A DNA stretch of 19,561 nucleotides, from positions 1 to 19,561 of the forward strand of contig JBAXFM010000074.1 of NCBI GenBank assembly GCA_037139855.1, in the 5' to 3' direction. Of this stretch, positions 1-7,958 are shown piece after piece. Position 1 is the first letter of the stretch, and the number at the start of each line of letters is the position of its first letter. The position numbers and the translations under genes are program-made. The DNA comes from CAIVAT01 sp037139855. GTDB lineage: Bacteria > Bacteroidota > Bacteroidia > Bacteroidales > FEN-979. The notes under the pieces were generated by a model. It searched no databases and had not been told where the DNA came from. It saw nothing but the letters and a program-made list of their open reading frames with translations.

Positions 1-30
1 TCTCCCTGGGGAGAAGGGTCAGGGGATGAG
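1..30. repeat. Partial copy of a GC-rich repeat element, overlapping the M23 gene end
   Basis: The first bases (TCTCCCTGGGGAG followed by AAGGG and AGGGG runs, then ATGAGG) resemble the right half of the element at 8864-8914, which has the same order CCCT, GGGGA, AGGG, CAGGGG, GATG. The last codons of the M23 gene run into it. The copy continues beyond the window edge, so its full extent is not visible. Confidence 0.45.
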
Positions 31-1248
31 GCTTTTATTCATTTTTTTCACCAGTTCCTTAAATGCAATCATATCTTTTGCATCCACCGGATTAGAAGGC
101 GGCGATTCAAGTTTAAGCGGATCGGTAGGACTCCCGTTGCGATATACCCTGAAATCGAGGTGGGGACCGGTGGCAAGGCCACTGCTGCCCACATAACCGA
201 TCACTTCGCCCTGTGTAACGTTGCTGCCAGCTTTCAGCCCTTTGGCATACCCCGACAGGTGAGCGTATGTTGTCATATAGACTGAATTATGCCGGATGCT
301 GATAAACCGGCCATATCCTCAGTGAAACCCGAGTTCATTGACATGGCCGTTGCCGAGTGCCACCACCGGCGTACCTTTCGGGGCTGAATAATCAACGCCA
401 TAATGAGGCCGGACAATGCGCAGGATCGGGTGCATCCGGGCCCCGGAAAAGCGTGAACTGATGCGGGAGAACTTGAGCGGCGCTTTCAGAAATGAACGTT
501 GAAGACTTTGCCCGTTTTCATCAAAATAAGCCCCTTTACCCTGCTGTGTAAAATGATAGGCATAATAATCCTTGCCATTGGTCTGAAATTTCGAGGCAAG
601 AATACGGTCAATGCCAACCATCTTGTTATCTACAAAAAGTTCTTCGTAGATGACCTTGAAATTGTCTCCTTTCTGTAGTCCGTAAAAATCAACGGTCCAC
701 GCGTAAACATCCGAAAGGGCGAGCCCGAGGTTAACATCAAGCTTATTCTCAACAAAACAGTTCCACAGTGAACTGGTGATCGTTCCTGTTGCAGTTTTGA
801 TGAGCCTGGTTACTTTTTTCTTGTCTTTGTACACCTTCAGGGAATCCCTGAGATCGTACACCACGAAATCGATCGGATTGATTTCATAGATAAAATATTG
901 CGTCCGTTTTGAACTGTCCTTTGCAAATATCCTGGCATACCGGTTCCCGGCTTTGATCTTTCTCACATCAAAGATTTCATTGGTCTCTTTGGCTATCTTG
1001 TCTATGGTACCACCCGGTACGAAGGCTGTCAGCAAAGCCGAAAGGTTTTGATTATTTGCCACGGACCCATACACGATATTCATGCTGTCGAGCCTGATGC
1101 CGTAAGCCATTTGTGGGGGAGGAGCCGGTGGAATTACTTTGATGGGTATTTCCCGTTGCTCATAAAGCACAACGCCAATCACTGCTGCGATAAGCAGCAC
1201 GGTGATAAGGGCAATAATGGAGTATAGTCTGAACGAAGGTTTTTTCAT
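19..1248 (-). pseudogene. M23 (LytM/MepM-like) metallopeptidase broken by one in-frame TGA
   Basis: A membrane-anchored murein endopeptidase that would cut peptide cross-bridges in the periplasm. Residues about 7-30 form an N-terminal membrane helix. A long MepM/Csd3-like region follows, and the catalytic domain carries HYGVD (H282, D286), then YAHLS (H330) and GPHLD (H363, D365). The reading frame is interrupted at codon 310 by a TGA (plus-strand 319-321). The same frame continues without loss through 14 more codons (GYGRFISIRHNSVY) into the rest of the domain and stops at 19-21. Start: a TTG at 1260 is possible, but ATG at 1248 directly precedes the KK-plus-hydrophobic anchor and leaves a 4-bp gap to the upstream phosphoesterase, so I chose it. 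The third zinc ligand of the family HxH motif is Asp here. The break may be a real nonsense mutation, a sequencing error or suppression. Family call is firm; functional state is unknown. Confidence 0.85.
319..321 (-). other. In-frame TGA interrupting the M23 peptidase
   Basis: Read on the minus strand, the codon after GFH is TGA, followed in the same frame by GYGRF and the rest of the LytM domain. Upstream and downstream open frames share the same phase, so this is a substitution rather than a frameshift. A C-to-T change from CGA (Arg) would be the simplest origin, but TGG or GGA are also one step away. Confidence 0.9.
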
Positions 1249-1252
1249 AAGA

Positions 1253-2410
1253 TCAGTCAAAAATAATCTTTATCTGCACAATCTCCGGCCGGTTACCCAG
1301 CCGCACCGGCGGCCCCCAGGTGCCAAAACCGGTAGAAACATAAAAATGGGTTTTCCCGATCAGTTTGTAACCACAACTGATTTCATACATGGCAGTGGTA
1401 ATATAATTGAATGGCCACATCTGACCATGATGGGTATGGCCTGAAAGCTGAAGATCAACTCCCTGTTCCACCGATCGCTCCAGGTTGAATGGCTGATGGT
1501 CTAATAAAATCACTGGTCTTGACGTGTCGACCTGCTGCATCAGCTCACTCAGCTCTTTGCGCTGTTTCCCGGTAAACCGCGACCGGTCACGGTCTTCGCG
1601 CCCCACGAGATAAAACCGCTGATCGATCAGTATTGCGGTATCCAGCAACATCGTCAGGCCGTGTTCCGTCAGATATTTTACGGCAGGTTCAACCCCTCCA
1701 ATATATTCATGATTACCGGTGATGGCATAAACACCCAGCTTCGATTTAATCTGCATCAGGTTTGCCCCGAGGTTGTTCTTGATGACAGGAGCAAGGTCTT
1801 CGTCTACCACATCGCCGGCAAACAGCACAATGTCAGGATGAAGGTCATTGATGGTGGCAACGAGCCTGTTGGCTTTTCGCTTGGCAATGATGGTTCCCAG
1901 GTGGATGTCGGAAGCCATGACAATGGTCAGCGCTTTGTCGCCCTTAACCACCTTGCCGACATGCATGTCCAGTTTCCTTATCAAAGGCATTCGTGCGTTG
2001 ATAAAGCCAACCACCACGATGACCGTAACCAACGCGATGGAACTCAGCAATGTGATTAGTTTGGTTTTTGGGTAGTCCACATAAAATAACTGTGGAAAAA
2101 TATGGAAAAAATGATTGATCATCCTTGCGAAATCAATAAATACCGCAATCAGGATGAAGTAAAGCATGAAGGCCAGCCAGAATGATCCGATCCAGGTGAT
2201 AACCCCGGTAAACCCACACGGATAGGCCCGTTCCATAAATCGGGCAAGGACAAAGGTAAAGGCGATACACCAGAACCCGGCGATATACCAGGGTTTCCAT
2301 GCGGAACCGACAGGAATGGCCTGCAACCCGCGAATAAAAATATAGCTGTTAACCAGTGCGTAAACAACGAGTACGATGCTGATGAATATGATAAAAGCGC
2401 TTGTTTTCAA
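1253..2410 (-). CDS. Membrane-anchored metallophosphoesterase (YkuE/YaeI-like)
   Basis: A calcineurin-like phosphoesterase of 385 residues. Four hydrophobic segments (about 4-28, 41-58, 66-95 and 117-137) anchor it in the membrane. The catalytic domain follows with the complete metal-binding set: SDIH at 167-170, GDVVD at 199-203, GNHE at 232-235, DHQP at 304-307 and GHTHHGQ at 324-330. Relatives act on UDP-diacylglucosamine, phospholipid headgroups or other phosphoesters; the substrate here cannot be read. The start codon is TTG at 2410. The frame is open upstream only to 2446 with no ATG, and the next Met (59) would lose the first helix. The gene begins about 30 bases after a TAACTTTG box and is followed at 4 bp by the M23 peptidase, suggesting one cell-envelope transcript. 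Confidence 0.88.
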   Translation of the reverse strand: MKTSAFIIFISIVLVVYALVNSYIFIRGLQAIPVGSAWKPWYIAGFWCIAFTFVLARFMERAYPCGFTGVITWIGSFWLAFMLYFILIAVFIDFARMINHFFHIFPQLFYVDYPKTKLITLLSSIALVTVIVVVGFINARMPLIRKLDMHVGKVVKGDKALTIVMASDIHLGTIIAKRKANRLVATINDLHPDIVLFAGDVVDEDLAPVIKNNLGANLMQIKSKLGVYAITGNHEYIGGVEPAVKYLTEHGLTMLLDTAILIDQRFYLVGREDRDRSRFTGKQRKELSELMQQVDTSRPVILLDHQPFNLERSVEQGVDLQLSGHTHHGQMWPFNYITTAMYEISCGYKLIGKTHFYVSTGFGTWGPPVRLGNRPEIVQIKIIFD

Positions 2411-2441
2411 TTTTACGATGTTTTTTTTGAATTTCCGGCTG

Positions 2442-2449
2442 CAAAGTTA
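2442..2449 (-). promoter_or_regulatory. Bacteroidota -7 box upstream of the metallophosphoesterase
   Basis: The minus strand reads TAACTTTG, an exact TAnnTTTG match. No clear TTTG -33 box lies 19-21 bases further upstream (a TTTAG is nearest). Transcription would begin near 2435, giving a leader of about 25 bases to the TTG start. Confidence 0.5.
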
Positions 2450-2478
2450 TGGTTAATAAAAATATACTTCTAAATTTG
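2448..2478 (+). promoter_or_regulatory. Bacteroidota promoter for the symporter gene
   Basis: TAAATTTG at 2471-2478 matches the TAnnTTTG -7 consensus exactly. TATG at 2448-2451, 19 bases upstream, matches TTTG at three of four positions. It overlaps the divergent -7 box on the other strand, so the two transcripts may compete. Confidence 0.55.
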
Positions 2479-2553
2479 TTTCTTCGTTACCTCAGGCCAA
2501 CCTCATGATTTAGCCTGAGATTGCACGCACACACGCACCTAAACCTAAGAAAA

Positions 2554-4287
2554 ATGGTAGAAACAGGCTTTGCCCTCAGTTGGATTGATTACACCATCAT
2601 GATCGTCTATTTTGCCTTTGTGCTGGGCATCGGATGGGCGCTCAAACGTTACATGAAAGATGCCAACGCATTTCTTGAAGCCGGACGATCGATGCCGGCC
2701 TGGGTTGCCGGCCTGGCTTTTATCTCCACAAACCTTGGCGCCCTTGAAGTAATGGGCATGACCGGATCAGGGGCCAAATATGGCATGTTGACAACCCATT
2801 TCTACTGGATTGGCGCCATCCCGGCCATGGTTTTCCTGGCGTTGTTTATGATGCCGTTTTATTATGGATCCAAAGCCCGGTCAGTGCCGGAATACCTGAA
2901 ACTGAGATTTGATGAGAAAACCCGTGGACTCAATGCCATCCTTTTTGCCGTCATGACCATCCTCGCTTCCGGTATATCCATGTATGCCCTGGCCATCCTG
3001 ATGGAAAAAGTATTGGGGTGGAACTTCCACCTCAGCCTGGTGCTTTCCGCTGCGATCGTGCTGGGCTATACCTATCTGGGCGGACTTTCCTCGGCTATTT
3101 ACAACGAGGTTTTGCAGTTCTTCATCATTGTCATCGGGCTGTTGCCGATAGTAATTCTGAGTTTACAGGATTTGGGGGGATGGGATGGCATGAAAGAACA
3201 ACTCGCGCCGATTGTGTCGGCCAAAGGCTTTGCGCCGGATACCTGGACAACCACCTGGAAATACACTGGATCGGCGGCAGCCAATCCCCTGGGTGTTGAA
3301 TGGTATGGCATTGCCGCCGGTCTTGGATTTGTGCTTTCGTTTGGATACTGGTGTACCAACTTTCTGATTGTACAACGTGCGATGTCGGCCGAGTCGCCTA
3401 CTGCCGCCCGCAATACTCCCCTCATCGGCGCTCTGCCTAAAATGTTTATTCCCTTTCTCATCATCGTTCCCGGCATTGCTGCGCTGGTTTTACTGAATAA
3501 ACAGGGATCAGGTTTTGTATTACCCGAAATTTCACCGGGACATTATAACTACGATTATACCATCATCGCCCTGCTGAAACAATACCTGCCTGCCGGGGTA
3601 TTGGGATTGGGGATTACCGCCCTGCTGGCTTCGTTTATGTCGGGAATGGCGGGCAATGTTTCTGCTTTCAATACTGTTTGGACCTATGATATTTACCAGA
3701 GTTATATCCGCCCCGTTACGGCAGATAAAGCAGGCGACGACAAGCACTATCTGTTTGTTGGCAAAATGGCGACCATTTTTGGCGTCATTGTGAGTATTGC
3801 CGCAGCGTACCTTGCCAGTCTTTTCGGGAACATCATGGACTTTCTGCAAACCATCTTCTCCATGATCAATGCCCCTTTGTTTGCTGTGATCTTTTTGGGC
3901 ATGTTCTGGAAAAGGACTACTGGTCATGCAGCCTTCACCGGCTTGCTTTTCGGATTCACCATCGCCTTACTTCACCACGGATTGACTGTACCTGAAGGCG
4001 CTGCAACACTTGTAAAAGGCGGCTGGATTACGAACCTTCATACCTACCCGGTTGAGATGGCCCAGAACTTCTGGACTGCCATTTTTGCTTTTTCGACCAG
4101 TGCGTTGGTCACTGTTTTCCTGTCACTGGCAACAAAACAGAAAAAAACCGATGACGAGCTCAAAGGACTGGTCTACTCCTTAACCCCACGACATATTGAA
4201 ACCGATGTGCCCTGGTATAAACGCTCCTCAACCCTTGCAATCCTGGTTCTTACCATCGGAACAATTTTAACCATCCTGTTCTGGTAA
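2554..4287 (+). CDS. Sodium:solute symporter, SSS family (SGLT-like)
   Basis: An inner-membrane carrier of 577 residues with about 14 hydrophobic segments. It would use the sodium gradient to import a solute, plausibly a sugar. Typical SSS features are the N-terminal WIDYTIMIVYF helix, the EAGRSMPAW-VAGLAFISTNLGA stretch with its GMTGSGAKYG loop, the RSVPEYLKLRF loop, and GYTYLGGLSSAIYNEVLQ, which resembles the GGL-A-IYTD-LQ region of SGLT sugar carriers. An upstream in-frame TTG at 2521 would add 11 residues rich in His and Thr; ATG at 2554 after an A-rich stretch (CCTAAGAAAA) is more likely. A promoter lies at 2448-2478. The gene is followed by a tandem repeat and then a small two-helix protein that may be its partner. 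The family call is firm, the substrate is inferred. Confidence 0.88.
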   Translation: MVETGFALSWIDYTIMIVYFAFVLGIGWALKRYMKDANAFLEAGRSMPAWVAGLAFISTNLGALEVMGMTGSGAKYGMLTTHFYWIGAIPAMVFLALFMMPFYYGSKARSVPEYLKLRFDEKTRGLNAILFAVMTILASGISMYALAILMEKVLGWNFHLSLVLSAAIVLGYTYLGGLSSAIYNEVLQFFIIVIGLLPIVILSLQDLGGWDGMKEQLAPIVSAKGFAPDTWTTTWKYTGSAAANPLGVEWYGIAAGLGFVLSFGYWCTNFLIVQRAMSAESPTAARNTPLIGALPKMFIPFLIIVPGIAALVLLNKQGSGFVLPEISPGHYNYDYTIIALLKQYLPAGVLGLGITALLASFMSGMAGNVSAFNTVWTYDIYQSYIRPVTADKAGDDKHYLFVGKMATIFGVIVSIAAAYLASLFGNIMDFLQTIFSMINAPLFAVIFLGMFWKRTTGHAAFTGLLFGFTIALLHHGLTVPEGAATLVKGGWITNLHTYPVEMAQNFWTAIFAFSTSALVTVFLSLATKQKKTDDELKGLVYSLTPRHIETDVPWYKRSSTLAILVLTIGTILTILFW

Positions 4288-4303
4288 CCCGAAATTCTAT
4301 GAT

Positions 4304-4391
4304 CATCACATCATCACATTAGCACATCATCACATTAGCACATCAGCACATTAGCACATTATCACATCATCACATCATCACATCATCACAT
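4304..4391 (+). repeat. Octamer tandem repeat, 11 perfect-length units of YAKCACAT
   Basis: Eleven head-to-tail 8-base units fit YAKCACAT: CATCACAT (six copies), TAGCACAT (three), CAGCACAT and TATCACAT (one each). A degenerate twelfth unit (CAACAAAT) ends at 4399. The array fills the space between the symporter stop at 4287 and the next start at 4408. It is noncoding, and its unit length is not a multiple of three. It is not a CRISPR: there are no spacers. Confidence 0.9.
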
Positions 4392-4407
4392 CAACAAATT
4401 AACCACC

Positions 4408-4620
4408 ATGGGCATAGACATAAAATTTCCGATCGGACTGATGTTCTCCATCCTCGGATTTCTTTTAACGGTTTTCGGAATAATTACAGGAGGGGATGAA
4501 GCGCTCTACGCCCGGTCACTCGGTATTAACATCAATCTCTGGTCGGGATGTGGCATGCTGGCTTTCGGGCTGATAATGCTTTTTTTAGCCTGGAGAAGCT
4601 GGAAAGCCAAAACCTCCTGA
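4408..4620 (+). CDS. Small two-helix membrane protein, likely symporter partner
   Basis: A 70-residue protein with two hydrophobic helices (about 8-27 and 44-62), a short polar loop holding GGDEALYARSLGI, and a basic end (WRSWKAKTS). I do not recognise a named family with certainty, but small two-helix proteins are known immediately downstream of some SSS symporters and are called symporter accessory proteins. Position is the main support: same strand, directly after the symporter, with only the octamer array between. It ends one base before the ogt start. It would sit in the inner membrane, perhaps stabilising or modulating the carrier. The ORF itself is convincing; the role is inference. 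Confidence 0.72.
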   Translation: MGIDIKFPIGLMFSILGFLLTVFGIITGGDEALYARSLGININLWSGCGMLAFGLIMLFLAWRSWKAKTS

Positions 4621-4621
4621 T

Positions 4622-5113
4622 ATGAACCCTATGCACCGGGCATTTCTGAAAACGCCCATAGGCCATCTTGAGGTAACTGGTTCAGAAAACGGAATACGAA
4701 GCTTGTATTTCCTTAATTTCAAGGTCAAACCACAACATGTCCCTTCATGCCTTCGTGCCGGAATTGATCAGCTTGAGGAGTATTTCCACGGATCAAGAAA
4801 GCAGTTTGACGTCAAACTCGACCTGGAAGGCTCACCGTTCCAGTTAAAGGTTTGGAACGAACTGCTCAATGTTCCGTACGGAACCACTATTTCATATTTG
4901 GAACTCGCCCGCAGAACCGGCAATATCAAAGCATTCAGGGCGGTGGGAGGCGCCAATGGACATAACCCGGTTTCCATCATTGTTCCCTGCCACCGGATCA
5001 TCGGATCAAATGGCAGACTGGTGGGCTATCGTGGCGGATTGAAACGCAAGAAATGGCTGCTCGAACATGAACATGCCTTTTCACAAGGCGATCTGTTTTA
5101 TGGAAAAAAATAA
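4622..5113 (+). CDS. ogt: Methylated-DNA--protein-cysteine methyltransferase (Ogt type)
   Basis: A suicide DNA repair enzyme of 163 residues that moves the alkyl group from O6-alkylguanine to its own cysteine. The family core is complete: RAVGGANGHNP at about 106-116 (arginine finger and Asn hinge), PCHR at 122-125 with acceptor C123, and GYRGGLKRKKWLL at about 135-147. The short N-terminal half lacks an Ada-type zinc domain, so it is a stand-alone Ogt. The start is ATG at 4622, one base after the previous stop; a second ATG at 4631 is a possible alternative. Its end overlaps the next gene start by 14 bases, implying coupled translation with a secreted protein of unrelated function. No Ada-box or separate promoter is seen. 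Confidence 0.93.
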   Translation: MNPMHRAFLKTPIGHLEVTGSENGIRSLYFLNFKVKPQHVPSCLRAGIDQLEEYFHGSRKQFDVKLDLEGSPFQLKVWNELLNVPYGTTISYLELARRTGNIKAFRAVGGANGHNPVSIIVPCHRIIGSNGRLVGYRGGLKRKKWLLEHEHAFSQGDLFYGKK

Positions 5114-7958
5114 TTGCTTTTTGAAAAAGATCTTCTGGCTGTCATGCCTTCTGGTTAGCGCTTCATTCAACCTTTTTTCACAGGTAAATATCCAGCGCAT
5201 TTTTTTTGATCCGGTAAACCCGTTCATGGTCAAATCGATCGCAACGCAAGATTCAGGAAGAATAATCCTTCCCGAACCCCAACCCCTGTTTTCGGTGGTC
5301 GTCGACAGCGTTATTTATATTTCAGGCAACAATGCACAAATTAAAGGCGATACCCTGTTCTTCAGGTTGGCAGATAGCATCCGGGGATGGGCTGTGATGG
5401 AGCGAAATTTCAAACCAGGACTGAAATTCAATGTTCGTTTCATCAACACCGGGAAAGGCCTTCATCGCATCGAAAACCTCGTTCCGTTTGGAGAAAACTC
5501 CAACAAAGTTTATATCACTGCTGCGGGAACCAAAGAATGGCCGCAATATCTTTGCCGGTCGCGTCTGTACCGCCCCGGATACGGACCAGTTGGCGTGGTT
5601 CTTCCCGACAATGCATGGCACCTGGGGTTTTCCGATTTCTCCGTTAGCCTCACACTCAGCCACTCACTTTCATTGTGTGGTCTTTCCCGCCGTGGTGCAC
5701 GCGACAAGGAAAAAACCGACATCGACCGCTGGATGATCACCCTGAAACCCGGTGGTTGGGCAGAATATTCGATTTATGCCGACTGTCATGCAGGCGACTG
5801 GCACAAGGGGCTCAGGATGATGTTTCAGGACCGTTGGCTGTACGATCTGCCTGAGTTTGACAACACCATGTTCAAACGCAGCGACCTCGCCTGGATGAAA
5901 AACAGTTACCTCATGGTGCTCCAGTTTGCCTGGGATAAAAAATATTATGATTATGCGCAGCAGAAATATACGTTCTATGACAATCTCTCCGAATATGATT
6001 CATTAACCGGCGGTTATGATATCTATACCCTGTGGCCAACCTGGCCAAGACTGGGGCTTGATCAGCGGAACCAGTGGGACATGTACCGTGATTTACCCGG
6101 CGGAACAGGGGAGTTGCGCAAACAGGTTGAATTCACGCACAAGGCCGGGAAGAAATATTTTATCTCCTTCAACCCCTGGGATGAAGGTACCCGCAAAGAG
6201 GATCAGTTAAAAGGCATGGAAGAGTTGCTCCGCGCCACGGATGCCGATGGAGTCGTGCTTGATACCAGAGGATCGTCAAGCAGGGAACTACAGGCTGCGG
6301 CCGATAAGGTGAAGCCCGGCATTATCATGTACAGCGAAGGGATGGCCGTGCCGAAAGATATGCCTGGCATTGTGACCGGTAGGGTACATGACGCCCTGGT
6401 AATGCCCCCGCCTGTCAATCTCAACAAGCTCATCAAACCTGACTTTGCTATATTCCGCGTGCTGCAACTCGCTGATGACCGGATTCACCGCGAACTGGCG
6501 ATATCTTTTTTCAATGGTTACGGGGTGGAGATCAATACCATGCGCCCGGGCCGCCCTGCATGGATGGAAGAGGAGTATGCCTATCTTGGCCGAACGACCA
6601 GGATTCTCCGCGAAAACAAGTCGGTGTTCAACAATGAATCATTTGAGCCGCTTTTGCCTACCCTGGTTGATTCGGTGTATGTGAACAGCTGGGATGCCAT
6701 GGGGAAAAGGCTTTTTACCATTTACAGTGTTAATCCGAAAGGATGTAACGGACAACTTTTTGAATTGGTGGATGCTTCCGGCGCCGGGCCTGCAACAACA
6801 ATGATGGATCAACATCATATTGTTGACCTCTGGAATCATGAGGAGGTAAAAGCGGTTGTGAAGAACGACAGAGTTTTTATTCCCGTGAAGGTCGAAGCCT
6901 TCGACCGTACATGGCTCAATACCCGCCGGGAGGGCAATGCAGGTTGTATTGCGGTGTTCCCGGCTTTGCTCAGTGTTCAAAGGACCGGCAGCCTTCTGAC
7001 ATTCCAGGGCAAGGTGGGCGACAGGATTGTGATTACAGGTGAAAACCCGACCTACCGGTCAAAACAGCATGTTTACCCGGCAACACCCACAACGGTAAAC
7101 TACCGGGACCTCTTTGCGAAACCCGTTGAAAAAATAGTGATTCAGTTATTCTCCGGCACTGAATTGTCCGACGAAGTGGTTATCACTCCCGGCGCTGCCA
7201 TTCCCATACTGATCAGTCAACCTGAAAAATCTTTTCCGGCCAGCGTTGTTCCCAAAGATATGGTCGATATCCCGGCCGGTCAATTCAGGTTCTATACGAA
7301 GCGTGACCCAAATACACTCGACCCGTTTATTGCCTTCCCCGATTACAGCGATACCGTGACCATTTCAATGCTACACTATTTCATGGATAAGTATCCTGTA
7401 ACCAACCGGCAATACAAATATTTTATCAGACAAACATCTTATCTTCCGAAAGATACAACAAGTTACCTTAAACATTGGTTGAATGGTTCCCCGCAGAAAG
7501 GAATCGAAGATCAGCCGGTGGTTTTTGTGAACATGGATGATGCCAGGGCCTATGCAAAGTGGGCAGGAAAGAGACTTCCGACCGAACAGGAATGGCAATA
7601 TGCCGCACAGGGAAAAGACCTGCGCAAATATCCCTGGGGAAATAAAATGGATTCTTTAAAATGCAACTACAACCTTAATTATGCAACCCCGGTAACAAAA
7701 TTCCCGAGAGGAGGCAGTCCGTTCAAGGTCATGGATATGGTTGGAAATGTGTGGCAAATGACGGCCGATGTTTACGACAACGGAAGCTATTATTACAACA
7801 TCATTCGCGGGGGAAGTTATTATCATCCTACACAAAGCATCTGGTATGTGACCGGTGGTCCCTTGCCCGTTGACCACCCTGAGATGTTGCTGCTGATTGC
7901 CCCGGGCCTCGACCGCAATGCCACCGTGGGGTTCAGGTGTGTGAAGGATGCAGAATAA
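5100..7958 (+). CDS. Secreted glycosidase-like barrel fused to a SUMF1/FGE-fold domain
   Basis: A 952-residue exported protein. ATG at 5100 starts a clear signal peptide (basic LKK, then a hydrophobic stretch ending SFNLFSQ); an ATG at 5067 would bury it. Residues about 30-250 look like a beta-rich N-terminal domain. Residues about 265-500 resemble a TIM-barrel glycosidase: DGVVLDTRG (D388) and IIMYSEG (E413) lie at strand ends where such enzymes keep a nucleophile and acid, but I cannot assign a GH family. A beta domain follows to about 710. The C-terminal part (about 718-950) is a SUMF1/FGE-sulfatase fold: MVDIPAGQF, KYPVTNRQYKYF, GKRLPTEQEWQYAA, GNVWQMT, RGGSYY, GFRCV. It lacks the paired cysteines used by true formylglycine-generating enzymes, so oxidase activity is unlikely. 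The gene overlaps ogt by 14 bases. Domain boundaries are estimates. Confidence 0.78.
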   Translation: MEKNNCFLKKIFWLSCLLVSASFNLFSQVNIQRIFFDPVNPFMVKSIATQDSGRIILPEPQPLFSVVVDSVIYISGNNAQIKGDTLFFRLADSIRGWAVMERNFKPGLKFNVRFINTGKGLHRIENLVPFGENSNKVYITAAGTKEWPQYLCRSRLYRPGYGPVGVVLPDNAWHLGFSDFSVSLTLSHSLSLCGLSRRGARDKEKTDIDRWMITLKPGGWAEYSIYADCHAGDWHKGLRMMFQDRWLYDLPEFDNTMFKRSDLAWMKNSYLMVLQFAWDKKYYDYAQQKYTFYDNLSEYDSLTGGYDIYTLWPTWPRLGLDQRNQWDMYRDLPGGTGELRKQVEFTHKAGKKYFISFNPWDEGTRKEDQLKGMEELLRATDADGVVLDTRGSSSRELQAAADKVKPGIIMYSEGMAVPKDMPGIVTGRVHDALVMPPPVNLNKLIKPDFAIFRVLQLADDRIHRELAISFFNGYGVEINTMRPGRPAWMEEEYAYLGRTTRILRENKSVFNNESFEPLLPTLVDSVYVNSWDAMGKRLFTIYSVNPKGCNGQLFELVDASGAGPATTMMDQHHIVDLWNHEEVKAVVKNDRVFIPVKVEAFDRTWLNTRREGNAGCIAVFPALLSVQRTGSLLTFQGKVGDRIVITGENPTYRSKQHVYPATPTTVNYRDLFAKPVEKIVIQLFSGTELSDEVVITPGAAIPILISQPEKSFPASVVPKDMVDIPAGQFRFYTKRDPNTLDPFIAFPDYSDTVTISMLHYFMDKYPVTNRQYKYFIRQTSYLPKDTTSYLKHWLNGSPQKGIEDQPVVFVNMDDARAYAKWAGKRLPTEQEWQYAAQGKDLRKYPWGNKMDSLKCNYNLNYATPVTKFPRGGSPFKVMDMVGNVWQMTADVYDNGSYYYNIIRGGSYYHPTQSIWYVTGGPLPVDHPEMLLLIAPGLDRNATVGFRCVKDAE

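Noticed and set aside
19..276. A separate 85-residue gene downstream of the TGA
   Set aside because: It is the C-terminal half of the LytM domain, in the same frame as the upstream part, and has no promoter or leader of its own.
288..321. Selenocysteine reading of the TGA in the M23 gene; a weak hairpin (GCCGG/CCGGC) follows the TGA
   Set aside because: The family has no Cys or catalytic residue at this place, the hairpin is short, and no selenocysteine machinery is in the window. A nonsense mutation or error is simpler.
2521..2553. Longer start for the symporter at TTG 2521
   Set aside because: The added residues are His/Thr-rich with no family match; ATG at 2554 has the better leader.
4304..4399. 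CRISPR array
   Set aside because: Units are contiguous 8-mers with no spacers and no cas genes nearby.
7018..7958. Active formylglycine-generating enzyme in the C-terminal domain
   Set aside because: The paired catalytic cysteines after the RGGS region are missing; only the fold motifs remain, and no sulfatase is nearby.
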